33,152 nt of DNA from Bacteroidota bacterium (lineage in GTDB: Bacteria > Bacteroidota > Bacteroidia > Bacteroidales > GCA-2748055), in contig JAAEOI010000473.1 in assembly GCA_024244665.1 (NCBI GenBank), positions 1 to 33,152 of the forward strand, read 5' to 3'. This document shows positions 1 through 8,830 of the stretch, piece after piece (within the stretch, counting starts at the first letter, position 1; each line of letters opens with the position of its first letter). The position numbers and the translations under genes were made by a program. The notes under the pieces were generated by a model. It was not told where the DNA came from. It did no database searches and was given only the letters and a program-made list of their open reading frames with translations.

Positions 1-638
1 ATTGCTACACGTAATCTTAAGGAATTGCAAAGTTTTTGCCATTTATATACATCTCCACTATATAATGGATCCACTGAACCAATGTCGTCAGTGTGTCCAG
101 CTCTAAAATAATCTGCGGCTGTTTTCAGGTCACTGATTATTTCATTATAAATCGACACCTGAGTATCATAAGCAGGTCTTAATACATCTTCTCCAGCCTT
201 ACATGATTCTGAATAAGGCATATCACCCCATCTGTCAGTAGCAATCTGGGTCATATTGGCCCTGTAAGTAAGAGCTGCCGCCACCATATTGTAAGCTTCA
301 GCTTCTGTTGCTTTGGCAATGATGTCGTTAAAATCAACCAGGTTGGTATAATAACCACCCCAACCAGCGCTTGTCATATTCCCATAGGTATTGGAAACAT
401 CAGGATCATAGGCAGAGCCCCACCTTCCACCTACATACCGGGTGTTAATAGTAATCTTACCGTCGCTGATTACCATAAACCCACCATCGAAACTTATCAT
501 GGCCCCAGCCAGGTGATTTGCAAGAGGAACTGCTACCGGCAGATTGGGGTCTGTGTTCATCTCTTCGAAATCTTTTGTGCAAGAACCCATCAAAAAAATG
601 AGCAGGACAAAAGGTAAACTATATTTAATTTTTTTCAT
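1..638 (-). CDS. SusD/RagB-family surface glycan-binding lipoprotein, 3' end outside window
   Basis: The frame is open from an ATG at 636-638 to the left edge, giving about 212 N-terminal residues. It starts with a lipoprotein signal (MKKIKYSLPF, hydrophobic core, then MGSC with the lipid-anchored Cys at 20). It then shows typical SusD-like sequence: TDPN near residue 30, a YYTNL segment, TDRWGDMPYSE, and WQKLCNSLRLRVA at the edge. SusD proteins sit on the outer face of the outer membrane, bind oligosaccharides and close over the SusC channel. The gene is 48 nt downstream of susC on the same strand, the usual susC-susD order. The sequence looks closest to the SusD-like_2 type, but this is by eye. 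The C-terminal third is missing only because the window ends. Confidence 0.9.
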   Translation of the reverse strand, partial: MKKIKYSLPFVLLIFLMGSCTKDFEEMNTDPNLPVAVPLANHLAGAMISFDGGFMVISDGKITINTRYVGGRWGSAYDPDVSNTYGNMTSAGWGGYYTNLVDFNDIIAKATEAEAYNMVAAALTYRANMTQIATDRWGDMPYSESCKAGEDVLRPAYDTQVSIYNEIISDLKTAADYFRAGHTDDIGSVDPLYSGDVYKWQKLCNSLRLRVA

Positions 639-686
639 TTGTTTAAATTTTAAATTATTTCAGCTTTGAATACTTTTATCTATACA

Positions 687-3600
687 TTAAAATGAGAAGG
701 AGATTCTTCCACCAATATTCCTCGACACAGGTACTGTCATTTGCTCATAACCCATTCCGTTAAGACCACTTCCGGCACCTACTTCCGGATCAATTCCATA
801 ACGATTCTCCTTGCTGTGGTAAAGAATAGCCAGATTTCTACCAATTATAGATAATCTTATACTACTAATATTTTTAAACTGGCTGGTAGGGAAACTATAC
901 CCAAGGCTCAGTTCGCGTAATTTTATATACGAACCATCGATCGCCCAGTTTGCAACTGTTCTGGAATAATCACTGATATACGCTGCCCCACTAATATTGA
1001 CATCGTTTACTCCACCGTCACTTTCTCTAACGGCATCCCAGGTACGGCCCTCTTCCCTGACATTGTCTTCAGCAGTAAAGGCAAGTGCTCCACCAGAACC
1101 TCCCCAGCGAAGCGTACCAGCAACAAAGTCTCCGCCCATCTTGGCATCAAGCAGGCAGCTTAAGTATACATTCTTGTATCTGATTGTATTGGTCATACCA
1201 CCGAGCCAGTCAGGAGAAATATTACCAATTTCCTGATTATTTTCTCTGCGTATTCTACCTGCATCATTGACCAACATATTTCCATTTTCATCTCTCTTGA
1301 TATTATTACCAATGATCGTACCAAATGGTTGACCCGGACGGGCTTGAATTGAAGATCCCCACATAGAAGACATCATGTATGTTTCAAGATCCCCGTACAG
1401 CTCGTTCACTATGTTTTTGTTTTTCGCATAGTTAAGATCCAAATCCCAGGTGAAATTTGCTGTTTTTACTGGTGTTATATTCAATATAATCTCAATACCT
1501 GTATTTTGAATTTCTCCTGCATTAATCGTTACTGCATTGTAACCTGATGCATTCGAAACAGCAACATTGAGAATCTGATCCTGGTTTTTTACATCATAAT
1601 AAGAAATATCAAGTCCAACCCTGTTTTGGAAGAATCTGAAATTAGCACCAATCTCAGTAGATTTTGAAACTTCCGGTCTCAGAGCTGCCTGGGGTAATGT
1701 GCCTGGCAGACTATAAACGCCATTCCCTTCCCAGAGCCCTCCGATCGGCTGATAAGTTGGTTGTAGCCTATAAGGGTCAGTATCCCTACCTACCTGGGCC
1801 CAGCCTCCTCTGATTTTACCAAAGGTTAATATGTCCGAAGAGATATTAAATGCATCTGTAAATACAAAACCCAAACTAAAAGAGGGATAAAAATAGGACC
1901 AATCCTCTTTTGGCAGAGTCGAGCTCCAGTCATTACGACCAGTTACGGACAAAAACAGGTAATCCTTGTACGAAGCATTAAAGGAGCCAAAAACGCTGTT
2001 TGTCTCTTTCATACTTTCAAACTGACTAACTCCCTGTACTCCTTTTGCATTACCGATAGTAAACAGGTCGGGGGTTACGAGATCATTTGCCTGTATTCTT
2101 TTATTATCTCTTATGGAAACCATCCTATTGGTACCAAGTGTTCCGTCAACCCTGATGTCTCCAAATTCCTTGTCAAAGATGGCCAGAAAATCATAGTTTG
2201 TTTCTGATCCCATTCTATTATTTTCAGTGAACGTACCATTTAAGCCTGAGCCATCGGTTGCCCTGTAGGTAAGTGCCAACACGATACTTTTCCTATTCTC
2301 ATAATAGTAATCTGTTCCGGCGCGACCTCTCAGTGTTAACCAATCAGTAACCTTTAAATCAAGCGATACATTTCCGTAAAGTCGATTTCTTTCCCTGCTA
2401 CTGGTGTTATGAGCTTGCAAATAAGGATTTGGTGTTTCACCATTTCCAAAATTATAGGGCATCCCGGAAGGCATAACGGTATTCCAGTTATCTTTTAAAG
2501 GTTTAGTATCAACCTGACGTGGCATGAACGTTACTCCTGACTGAGGACTGTTTGGTGCATCACCATAATATCCCTGTGCTGGCAAATTGTCACTCTTATT
2601 GATTACATAAGATATGTTGGAGCTGAATTTTAATCGCTTATGCAATTGTAAATCAGTGTTGAAACCGATTGTATTCTTGCGATAATCAGTATTGGGCAAT
2701 GATCCTTTTACTCTGTTATCATTAAAATACGCCCTTATTGCGCCCATATCTCCAGCTTTTGACAAAGAGACAGAGTTATCGGCCGTAATACCGGTTTCAT
2801 AAAAATCCTTTACATTATCCGGCTGTGATACCCAGGGCTGAGCATTCCCTGTAAATTGGTCAAGAATAAGACCTGCATCCAATCGTGGTCCCCAACTCGA
2901 AGGAGTACCATCATTCACACCGTTTCTTCCATCAACATAATTGTAGCCTTCCTGCTGAGCATAATCCTGGTATGACAGATTTGTACCGTTATCCGCATTG
3001 TATTTATTATGATACCATTCACTTCCATTACGACCGCCACCATACTCATTTTGATAATAGGGAAGGTATGGAGCCACATCAAAAGTTAGAGCGGAAGAGA
3101 CTTCGACACCAAAACCTTTTCCTTTTGAACCTCTTTTTGTGGTTACGAGAATGACACCATTAGCACCCCTTGATCCGTACATTGCAGCAGCATTTGCACC
3201 TTTCAGAACAGAGATTGACTCAATGTTGCTGGGATCAATATCCAAAGCACCGTTTCCAAAGTCTGCTCCATCCATAGGATTCTTATCCGAATCAAAATTG
3301 ATAAAGGGGGTTCCGTCTACAACCCATAGTGGTTGACTATTTGTAAAAGAACCTTCTCCCCTGATCACAATACGAGAAGAACCACCTACGGCACCGGTAG
3401 CATTCGTGATTCGCACACCTGCAACCTTACCGGAAATGGCATTTACCATATTAATAGGTTTCACTTCAGATAATGCATCACTGTCAACATCCTGAACTGA
3501 ATACCCAAGAGTTTTCTTTGCCCTTGACAGACCCATCGCAGTAACTACAACTTCATCAAGACCGAGGAAACCCGGCTCCATGACAACATTGTAGGTATTT

Positions 3601-3863
3601 CTGGTGGCAGTAACCCCAACTTCCTGGGCCTGCATACCAATAAAAGAAAATTCCAGGGTGGCAGTTTCACCGCTAATGTTGATAGCGTAACTCCCATCAG
3701 CATCGGTGATAACACCGGTAGTTGTCCCTTTCACCATAATGGTAACCCCAGGCAATTGGCTGCCATCCTCCGAAGAAGTAACAGTTCCTGTAAGGGTACG
3801 AGTCTGGGCAACACCAAAGACTGCATACAGAGCCAAACAGGCGCTAAAAATTAATTTTTTCAT
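687..3863 (-). CDS. SusC/RagA-family TonB-dependent outer-membrane transporter
   Basis: This 1058-residue protein has a signal peptide (residues 1-19, ending GVAQ). A carboxypeptidase-regulatory-like domain follows at about 22-100 (GTVTSSEDGSQLPGVTIMVK). Next come the DEVVVTAMG segment at about 104 and a plug domain with WVVDGTPF, ISVLKGANAAAMYGSRG and NGVILVTTKRG. The rest is a 22-strand-type beta barrel that ends in Phe (GGRISFSF). Length and domain order are normal for SusC. It imports oligosaccharides into the periplasm using TonB energy, together with the SusD encoded 48 nt downstream. The leader upstream of its start (3864-3980) carries tandem repeats and a hairpin, listed separately. 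The specific ligand cannot be read from the sequence; the neighbouring enzymes suggest a sulfated fucose- or galactose-containing glycan. Confidence 0.96.
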   Translation of the reverse strand: MKKLIFSACLALYAVFGVAQTRTLTGTVTSSEDGSQLPGVTIMVKGTTTGVITDADGSYAINISGETATLEFSFIGMQAQEVGVTATRNTYNVVMEPGFLGLDEVVVTAMGLSRAKKTLGYSVQDVDSDALSEVKPINMVNAISGKVAGVRITNATGAVGGSSRIVIRGEGSFTNSQPLWVVDGTPFINFDSDKNPMDGADFGNGALDIDPSNIESISVLKGANAAAMYGSRGANGVILVTTKRGSKGKGFGVEVSSALTFDVAPYLPYYQNEYGGGRNGSEWYHNKYNADNGTNLSYQDYAQQEGYNYVDGRNGVNDGTPSSWGPRLDAGLILDQFTGNAQPWVSQPDNVKDFYETGITADNSVSLSKAGDMGAIRAYFNDNRVKGSLPNTDYRKNTIGFNTDLQLHKRLKFSSNISYVINKSDNLPAQGYYGDAPNSPQSGVTFMPRQVDTKPLKDNWNTVMPSGMPYNFGNGETPNPYLQAHNTSSRERNRLYGNVSLDLKVTDWLTLRGRAGTDYYYENRKSIVLALTYRATDGSGLNGTFTENNRMGSETNYDFLAIFDKEFGDIRVDGTLGTNRMVSIRDNKRIQANDLVTPDLFTIGNAKGVQGVSQFESMKETNSVFGSFNASYKDYLFLSVTGRNDWSSTLPKEDWSYFYPSFSLGFVFTDAFNISSDILTFGKIRGGWAQVGRDTDPYRLQPTYQPIGGLWEGNGVYSLPGTLPQAALRPEVSKSTEIGANFRFFQNRVGLDISYYDVKNQDQILNVAVSNASGYNAVTINAGEIQNTGIEIILNITPVKTANFTWDLDLNYAKNKNIVNELYGDLETYMMSSMWGSSIQARPGQPFGTIIGNNIKRDENGNMLVNDAGRIRRENNQEIGNISPDWLGGMTNTIRYKNVYLSCLLDAKMGGDFVAGTLRWGGSGGALAFTAEDNVREEGRTWDAVRESDGGVNDVNISGAAYISDYSRTVANWAIDGSYIKLRELSLGYSFPTSQFKNISSIRLSIIGRNLAILYHSKENRYGIDPEVGAGSGLNGMGYEQMTVPVSRNIGGRISFSF

Positions 3864-3879
3864 AGTGCTTAATTAAAGG

Positions 3880-3943
3880 TTAGTTAAATATTGGTTTAGT
3901 TAAAAATTGGTTTAGTTTAAAATTGGTCCCGCTAATTATTGGT
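3880..3943 (-). repeat. Four tandem 16-bp repeats in the susC leader
   Basis: On the plus strand the units are TTAGTTAAATATTGGT (3880-3895), TTAGTTAAAAATTGGT (3896-3911), TTAGTTTAAAATTGGT (3912-3927) and the more diverged CCCGCTAATTATTGGT (3928-3943). They begin 17 nt upstream of the susC start codon, so they probably lie in the 5' untranslated leader of the minus-strand transcript, where they read as repeated ACCAAT-TTTAACTAA. The repeats could be regulator sites, an unstructured ribosome-loading leader or a slippage-prone tract. The function is not known from sequence. Confidence 0.7.
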
Positions 3944-3956
3944 TAATTGATGCTTT

Positions 3957-3977
3957 CTTTTCTTGATGCAAGAAAGG
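3957..3977. promoter_or_regulatory. Inverted repeat upstream of susC
   Basis: The arms CTTTTCTTG (3957-3965) and CAAGAAAGG (3969-3977) pair over 9 bp with one G-T wobble and a 3-nt centre. It lies about 95 nt upstream of the susC start, just beyond the 16-bp repeats. It could be an operator palindrome or a leader hairpin. No T-run follows on either side, so a terminator is unlikely. Confidence 0.35.
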
Positions 3978-3992
3978 TATGAAAAAAAATGA

Positions 3993-4427
3993 TCCTACTA
4001 CCATTTTGTTGGTAAAAACCCAATCCATAATGATAAGATTAGAGTATTGCACTTCAAAATTCCAAAATCATCTGAATATTTCGCTGCTCCGGCAAACACC
4101 ACTTACCTTCAGGGATGGGGATCAGATGACCAATACATCACCGCCACTTATGGCAGAGCTCTTGAGATTCCCTTAGCTTCTAAAGTAGCAATGTTGGGTA
4201 AAGAGGGCATACAAACATCCTCTGGATCCTTCTCAACCTGATACCATCATCAGCCGTAATCCGGCTACAATTGCAAAAGTAATTCCGATATGATTCCTGC
4301 TTTTTTTAATACTAATGAAAGAGATTAATTCTCTGTGCAATTAAATCCGGGAGATATCATTGGTTTTATTGTGAAAGAACGTCGCATGAAAATGGCATAT
4401 AAGTACACCTGCTCCATATATGCCTGA
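3993..4427 (+). pseudogene. Possible decayed coding sequence with three in-frame stops
   Basis: A single frame (first base 3993) gives protein-like sequence for 145 codons, interrupted by TGA at 4239, TAA at 4257 and TAA at 4326, with a final TGA at 4425. The legible blocks include KIPKSSEYFAAPANTTYLQG, GSDDQYITATYGRALEIPLA and, after the third stop, NPGDIIGFIVKERRMKMAYK. No start codon with a convincing context is visible. I do not recognise the family. It fills most of a 730-bp gap between susC and the plus-strand operon, where no intact gene is present. It could be the remnant of a gene lost by point mutation, or non-coding DNA that happens to read well. Confidence 0.35.
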
Positions 4428-4495
4428 TAATCTATTGTATAAACATTTTTAATGGATTGGAAAAAAAAATCTAAGTAAAGGTATTTATTTTTATA

Positions 4496-4526
4496 TTGCA
4501 AATTCTATTGTTCATTCAAATATTTG
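4496..4526 (+). promoter_or_regulatory. Putative Bacteroidota promoter for the DUF6807-Gfo/Idh/MocA operon
   Basis: TTG at 4496-4498 is followed after 20 nt by AATATTTG at 4519-4526. This matches the Bacteroidota -33 (TTTG) / -7 (TAnnTTTG) arrangement with one mismatch at the first -7 base. The start codon is 68 nt downstream. The assignment rests on pattern only. Confidence 0.35.
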
Positions 4527-4593
4527 ACTTGCTTTCAGCACAGGAAAAAGAGTTTGTCTCCATTTCAAGAAACAGAATATAAAACCTGTCCAA

Positions 4594-5556
4594 ATGATAA
4601 GAATTAGCTACAGACTGCTCATTTCAACTGTGACCGCCATCTGCTTTTGTGTCGGATGCAAAGGAGAAAGTACATCAGTTTACAGATGGGAAGAGTCAGC
4701 CACAAGCCTGAGGCTTATCAGCGACACAGACCTTATCTGGCAATACAATTTTAATACCCGTAAGGGAAAACCTTTTTTCCATCCACTCAACCTTAACGGT
4801 GTTACCTTATCATGCGAAAGCCCATCCGACCATACATGGCACCTTGGACTGTGGTTCTCATGGAAATTCATTAACGGACTTAACTACTGGGAGTATAAAA
4901 ACGGGTTTAGTTCAGAGATCACTGGCTACAGATCGGAAGGCGTAACCGAGATAGAGAGCATCCGGATCATCAAACGCAAAACCTACGCTGCTGAAATTAA
5001 CCTGGATATTCTTTATCATCCTGAAGGGCTTGCACCTGTGATGAAAGAGCATCGAAAAATAATCACCTCCCCTCCCCTGCCTGACGGAAGCTATTACATT
5101 GACTATGAACTGGTGTTTCAGGCATTAAACCAGGATGTCCTTCTCGACCGCACACCAATCGCAGGCGAACCAGAGGGGCAATCATGGGGAGGTTATTCAG
5201 GACTCTCCATTCGCTTTAACCAGGATTTTACAAAGTCTGCAACCCTGATTCCCGAAGACTCCGTATCACAGCAAAATAGTAATTTTATGTACATGGGATT
5301 TGAAACTGACAGGGATGGGAAAAGCGGTCTGTCAATCTTTCAACATCCTGATTTTAAACCGCCAACAAGCAGTTGGTATGTGACCAATAATCCTGATGTC
5401 CCTTTTATTTATTATAGCCCCGCAGTTATTTTTGACCACAATATTCTATTGGAGAAGGAGCAACAACTTCATCTGAAATACCGGGTATGGATCATTCCTG
5501 GGGATGTGGATGAGAAGTTATTGAAGGAGAAATATGACCAGTATGTAAGCAACTAA
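4594..5556 (+). CDS. DUF6807 (PmoA-like) family secreted lipoprotein
   Basis: This 320-residue protein starts with a lipoprotein signal (hydrophobic core then CVGC, lipidated Cys at 22). The segment FFHPLNLNGVTLSCESPSDHTWHLGLWFSW at about 60-90 is the His-rich hallmark of the PmoA-like/DUF6807 family, in which a P-x-D-H-x-W-H-x-G-L-W-F motif recurs. The database name 'methane oxygenase PmoA' is historical and does not imply methane oxidation; the biochemical role is unsettled. Members are often found beside Gfo/Idh/MocA oxidoreductases in Bacteroidota and Planctomycetota sugar loci, and here such a gene follows after 31 nt on the same strand. This suggests a joint role in modifying or cleaving a sugar. 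Because of the signal it is probably periplasmic or surface-anchored. Confidence 0.8.
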   Translation: MIRISYRLLISTVTAICFCVGCKGESTSVYRWEESATSLRLISDTDLIWQYNFNTRKGKPFFHPLNLNGVTLSCESPSDHTWHLGLWFSWKFINGLNYWEYKNGFSSEITGYRSEGVTEIESIRIIKRKTYAAEINLDILYHPEGLAPVMKEHRKIITSPPLPDGSYYIDYELVFQALNQDVLLDRTPIAGEPEGQSWGGYSGLSIRFNQDFTKSATLIPEDSVSQQNSNFMYMGFETDRDGKSGLSIFQHPDFKPPTSSWYVTNNPDVPFIYYSPAVIFDHNILLEKEQQLHLKYRVWIIPGDVDEKLLKEKYDQYVSN

Positions 5557-5587
5557 GCAATTATTATAAACTCATAATAGATCAGAA

Positions 5588-6937
5588 ATGAAATCGAACA
5601 AACCGAATCAGCCAATTTCCCGAAGACAATTTATGAAGAACACCACCTATGGATTGACAGGGGCGGCCCTGCTTCCAACCCTTCTCCCCTCCTGCACCAA
5701 CTGGAAAGGGGCCAATGACAGGATCCAGATGGGTCATATTGGTGTTGGCTCCAGGGGCGGAGGAGAATTGAAGGGCTATTTCCTTCCCCTGGAGGGATCC
5801 AGATCGGTGGCCATATGCGACCTTTTTAAGGATAGAAGGGAGAAAGGTGCCGAATATGTAAACCGGTATTATCAGGACAATGAAATCAGCGCCCCAAAAA
5901 GCACTGCATACCACCATTTTGAAGAGCTGCTGGAGAGATCTGACATTGATGCCGTGAACATCACCACCACCGACCACTGGCATGTTCTGGCGGCTATCAG
6001 GGCCGCAGAGGCAGGAAAACACGTTATGCTTGCAAAACCACTCGGATTAAGCTATCCAAACTATCTGAAACTTAAAAAGGCCCTGAAGGATAATGATGTG
6101 CGTTTTCATTACGGGACCCAGCAGAGAGCCTCCCTGCATATGCAAATGGGCATAGATATGATTCAGCAGGGAAAAATTGGTGAAATAGAGCGCGTTGAAG
6201 TGTGGGCACCTGGAAAGTTTGAAGCTGAATCCCCCGTATGCACTGAGGTCACCGTACCCGATGGATTGAATTATGACAAGTGGCTGGGCCCCGCCCCACT
6301 ACAACCCTACTGTCCGGAAAGAGTTACCAACCTTGGATCGTGGTTTAATAATGACTACAGCATCGGTTTTCTTGGGGGATGGGGAGCCCACCCACTGGAT
6401 ATCATGATAATGGGTTTGAAAGATAAATTGAGCGGTACCTACTCCTGTGAAGGTTCAGGAGCTGTCTGGCCGGGAGATGGCCTCTACAACAATATTGTCA
6501 CCTGGGATCTGAATTACGCATATGATAGTGGAATTGAAGTGCATTTTCTAAGTGCTGATATTGCACAGAATACGGTAATGAATCACCGCACCATCAAAGA
6601 GGAAAATGGAACAACCTTCTATGGTTCCAAGGGATGGATCTCACTGAGCCGGGGCTCGGTACAGTCAGATATAAAAGAGATTGATGAAAAGCTAAATGCT
6701 GCCTCAAAAAGCAGCGAGAGCATGGGCCAGCTATTTCTTGATGTTATAAAGGGTGAAAGAGAAGAAGCGTGCCCGCTTGAGGATGCCATTCTCTCCGATA
6801 CCATCAGCCACATGGGCAACATGGCCATCCGGATGAACAGGAAGGTAAGCTGGGATCCAATCAAGGGTGAAACCATCAATGACCCGGAGGCAAATAAATT
6901 ATTTGTACGAGAGATGCGTGAACCCTATCAAATTTAA
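5588..6937 (+). CDS. Tat-exported Gfo/Idh/MocA family NAD(P)-dependent oxidoreductase (paralogue A)
   Basis: This 449-residue protein has a twin-arginine signal (SRRQFMK, residues 11-17), a hydrophobic stretch and a LLPSC box at 32-36, so it may be a Tat-exported lipoprotein. The Rossmann nucleotide-binding motif GVGSRG is at 52-57. The usual E-K-P motif reads A-K-P at 149-151 (MLAKPLGLSY). WLGPAPLQPY and FLGGWGAHPLDI (His268) mark the C-terminal Gfo/Idh/MocA domain. Family members oxidise or reduce sugar hydroxyls, and some exported ones act on glycosides at C3. It is a clear paralogue of the gene at 13244-14605; both share PSC-NWKGANDR, the A-K-P variant and GWGAHPLDI. It follows the DUF6807 gene by 31 nt and ends at a strong hairpin. 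The substrate is unknown. GH109-type glycosidases share the fold, but the motifs here look more like ordinary secreted oxidoreductases. Confidence 0.88.
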   Translation: MKSNKPNQPISRRQFMKNTTYGLTGAALLPTLLPSCTNWKGANDRIQMGHIGVGSRGGGELKGYFLPLEGSRSVAICDLFKDRREKGAEYVNRYYQDNEISAPKSTAYHHFEELLERSDIDAVNITTTDHWHVLAAIRAAEAGKHVMLAKPLGLSYPNYLKLKKALKDNDVRFHYGTQQRASLHMQMGIDMIQQGKIGEIERVEVWAPGKFEAESPVCTEVTVPDGLNYDKWLGPAPLQPYCPERVTNLGSWFNNDYSIGFLGGWGAHPLDIMIMGLKDKLSGTYSCEGSGAVWPGDGLYNNIVTWDLNYAYDSGIEVHFLSADIAQNTVMNHRTIKEENGTTFYGSKGWISLSRGSVQSDIKEIDEKLNAASKSSESMGQLFLDVIKGEREEACPLEDAILSDTISHMGNMAIRMNRKVSWDPIKGETINDPEANKLFVREMREPYQI

Positions 6938-6949
6938 AACAAGATCCAT

Positions 6950-6976
6950 AGCCGGGAAATCATTTCTTTCCCGGCT
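6950..6976. terminator. Bidirectional hairpin terminator between convergent genes
   Basis: AGCCGGGAAA (6950-6959) pairs perfectly with TTTCCCGGCT (6967-6976) around a 7-nt loop. A short TT(AA) follows on the plus strand. It fills the 39-nt gap between the stop of the plus-strand oxidoreductase and the stop of the minus-strand sulfatase, so it can serve both. The T-tract is weak. Confidence 0.7.
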
Positions 6977-8785
6977 TTAATCAAAAGGTAAAACTTTTTG
7001 CTGATAATTCTGAGTCAATACCTGCCCTGGCACAGAGGACAGGTATTCGTCTGCGCTATCATCACCCGATTCTCCCAGGTAATTCACATAAACACAATCT
7101 GTTCTGACAGTTTTACCCTGATCTCCCAGGGCAAGTGAGGTCTCAAGGCAGGTAGTCCCGGCCTTGAGGTCAACCACAAATTTCGCGGAGCTCATATCCC
7201 CGGTCACCTCCATGGCCAGGTCAATATTCCCAATCTTCAGACTTGCACTCTCAATGGGCAGCTCCCTGTCACCAGCTCCATTTTCAACGATTCTCTTTCC
7301 CGATTCCTCCGGCCACCGGTTCAGCCTCACCTCATATTTTCCATCCCGGGCCACCTGCAGAACCCATATTTTCTTTCCGTTTCGTGAATGTGCATCATGG
7401 GAATAAAGTGTGACCGGATTCTCATGGGTGGTCCCGATATAGATCTCCGCATATTTATCAAAATCAACAGAGGTATCCTCCCACCACTTCTCATACCTGC
7501 TGTAAAGCTCCTTCACAATATCAGGGTGTGCTTCGGCCATATCTTTGCGCTGACCCGGATCAGCCTCAATATCATATAACTCATCCTTCTCACGCTTCAC
7601 CAGGCGCCATTTCTCGGTCAATACCTGGTACTCCTTATCCTTCACAGGGTACTGAACCCTCTGGTTATGCACAAAGAGAGTCCTTTCCGGCCAGCTATCA
7701 TCCTTCCCCTCCAGCAGGGGGGCGAGACTTATCCCATCACACTCCAGATCGTCAGGAGTCTTCAAATTACACAGATCAACCAGTGTAGGCATCAGATCAA
7801 TATGTGCTGATAGTGCACTTATGTCTTTGCCGCCTCCGATTTTCCCTGCCGGCCAACGTATAAAAAAGGGGACCCTGTGGGCATTCTCATAACCCCAGAT
7901 TTTCCCGCCCCTCATCCCTGCACTATATCCCTCAAGCGGGTAACCTGTTTCAAAATCCATATCGATTCCTCCGAACCAGGGACATGGACCATTATCAGTC
8001 ATGAAGATCAATATGGTATTATCCACCAGCCCCATATCCTTTACCGATTTAAGAAGGGTGGCAACATCTTCATCCACCTTGCTTACCATCCCATAATAGT
8101 GTGCAAGCCTGTCTGAATACTCGTCTTTATATGGATCGGCATATGCCTCATCAACCCTTAGAGGAGCATGGGGGACATTTGTCGAAACAAAACAGAAGAA
8201 GGGCTTATCCCTGTTCCTGCGAATATATTTTACAGCTTCAGAAAACCATACCGTATTGCAATAACCACTGTATTTCTCAAATTTACCATTGTGCACATAA
8301 GTATCGTCATAATAGTCGTTCCCCCAGTAGCCAGGGTTTGAGCCAACCCCTCCTCCGCCATGAACAAGCACCTCCATAAAACCCCTGTCCTGGGGCCTGA
8401 AGGGGTAGTTCTCGCCAAGATGCCATTTGCCAAAAATCCCTGTCTCATACCCATTATCAGTAAACAAATCTGCAATCGTTGTCATCCCCTCCTTTATCAG
8501 AGATCTGCCTCCAATGGTATGCCATACACCGGCACTGGAAGAATAGCGACCTGTCAGCAAGGCTGATCGGGTAGGCGCACAGCAGGGATCCACATGAAAA
8601 TCAGTAAAGCGTACACTCTCATTATAGAGTTGATCGAGTGTGGGTGTTTTTACAGAGGGATTCCCGTGACAGCCCAGGTCACCATAGCCCTGATCATCTG
8701 TCATGATCAGAATCACATTGGGAGGCGTCTTTGCACAGGATGCCAACATAACTGAAACCAACAATATCAAAGTTCGTATTTTCAT
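6977..8785 (-). CDS. Sulfatase (S1 family, alkaline-phosphatase superfamily), lipoprotein
   Basis: This 602-residue protein has a lipoprotein signal (LASC, Cys17). PNVILIMTDDQGYGDLG (about 22-38) provides the calcium-binding Asp pair. The formylglycine motif is C-A-P-T-R at 69-73 inside CCAPTRSALLTGR, where Cys69 must be oxidised by a maturase that is not in this window. GKWHLGE at about 120 and FMTDNGP further on are additional active-site segments. A roughly 100-residue extension after the catalytic domain makes it longer than typical S1 enzymes. It starts near IYIGTTHENP and looks like an accessory beta domain. It should remove sulfate esters from a polysaccharide. The exact S1 subfamily and position specificity cannot be given by eye. 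It is the distal gene of a minus-strand cluster with the genes at 8831-10504 and 10626-13094. Confidence 0.93.
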   Translation of the reverse strand: MKIRTLILLVSVMLASCAKTPPNVILIMTDDQGYGDLGCHGNPSVKTPTLDQLYNESVRFTDFHVDPCCAPTRSALLTGRYSSSAGVWHTIGGRSLIKEGMTTIADLFTDNGYETGIFGKWHLGENYPFRPQDRGFMEVLVHGGGGVGSNPGYWGNDYYDDTYVHNGKFEKYSGYCNTVWFSEAVKYIRRNRDKPFFCFVSTNVPHAPLRVDEAYADPYKDEYSDRLAHYYGMVSKVDEDVATLLKSVKDMGLVDNTILIFMTDNGPCPWFGGIDMDFETGYPLEGYSAGMRGGKIWGYENAHRVPFFIRWPAGKIGGGKDISALSAHIDLMPTLVDLCNLKTPDDLECDGISLAPLLEGKDDSWPERTLFVHNQRVQYPVKDKEYQVLTEKWRLVKREKDELYDIEADPGQRKDMAEAHPDIVKELYSRYEKWWEDTSVDFDKYAEIYIGTTHENPVTLYSHDAHSRNGKKIWVLQVARDGKYEVRLNRWPEESGKRIVENGAGDRELPIESASLKIGNIDLAMEVTGDMSSAKFVVDLKAGTTCLETSLALGDQGKTVRTDCVYVNYLGESGDDSADEYLSSVPGQVLTQNYQQKVLPFD

Positions 8786-8830
8786 ATCTCCTGTTGTTTT
8801 AACATCGTTCTTAAGCCTGGGAATTACGGG

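Noticed and set aside
5582..6022. 146-codon open frame on the minus strand
   Set aside because: It is antisense to the N-terminal half of the Tat-exported oxidoreductase, which clearly encodes the Tat signal and Rossmann motif.
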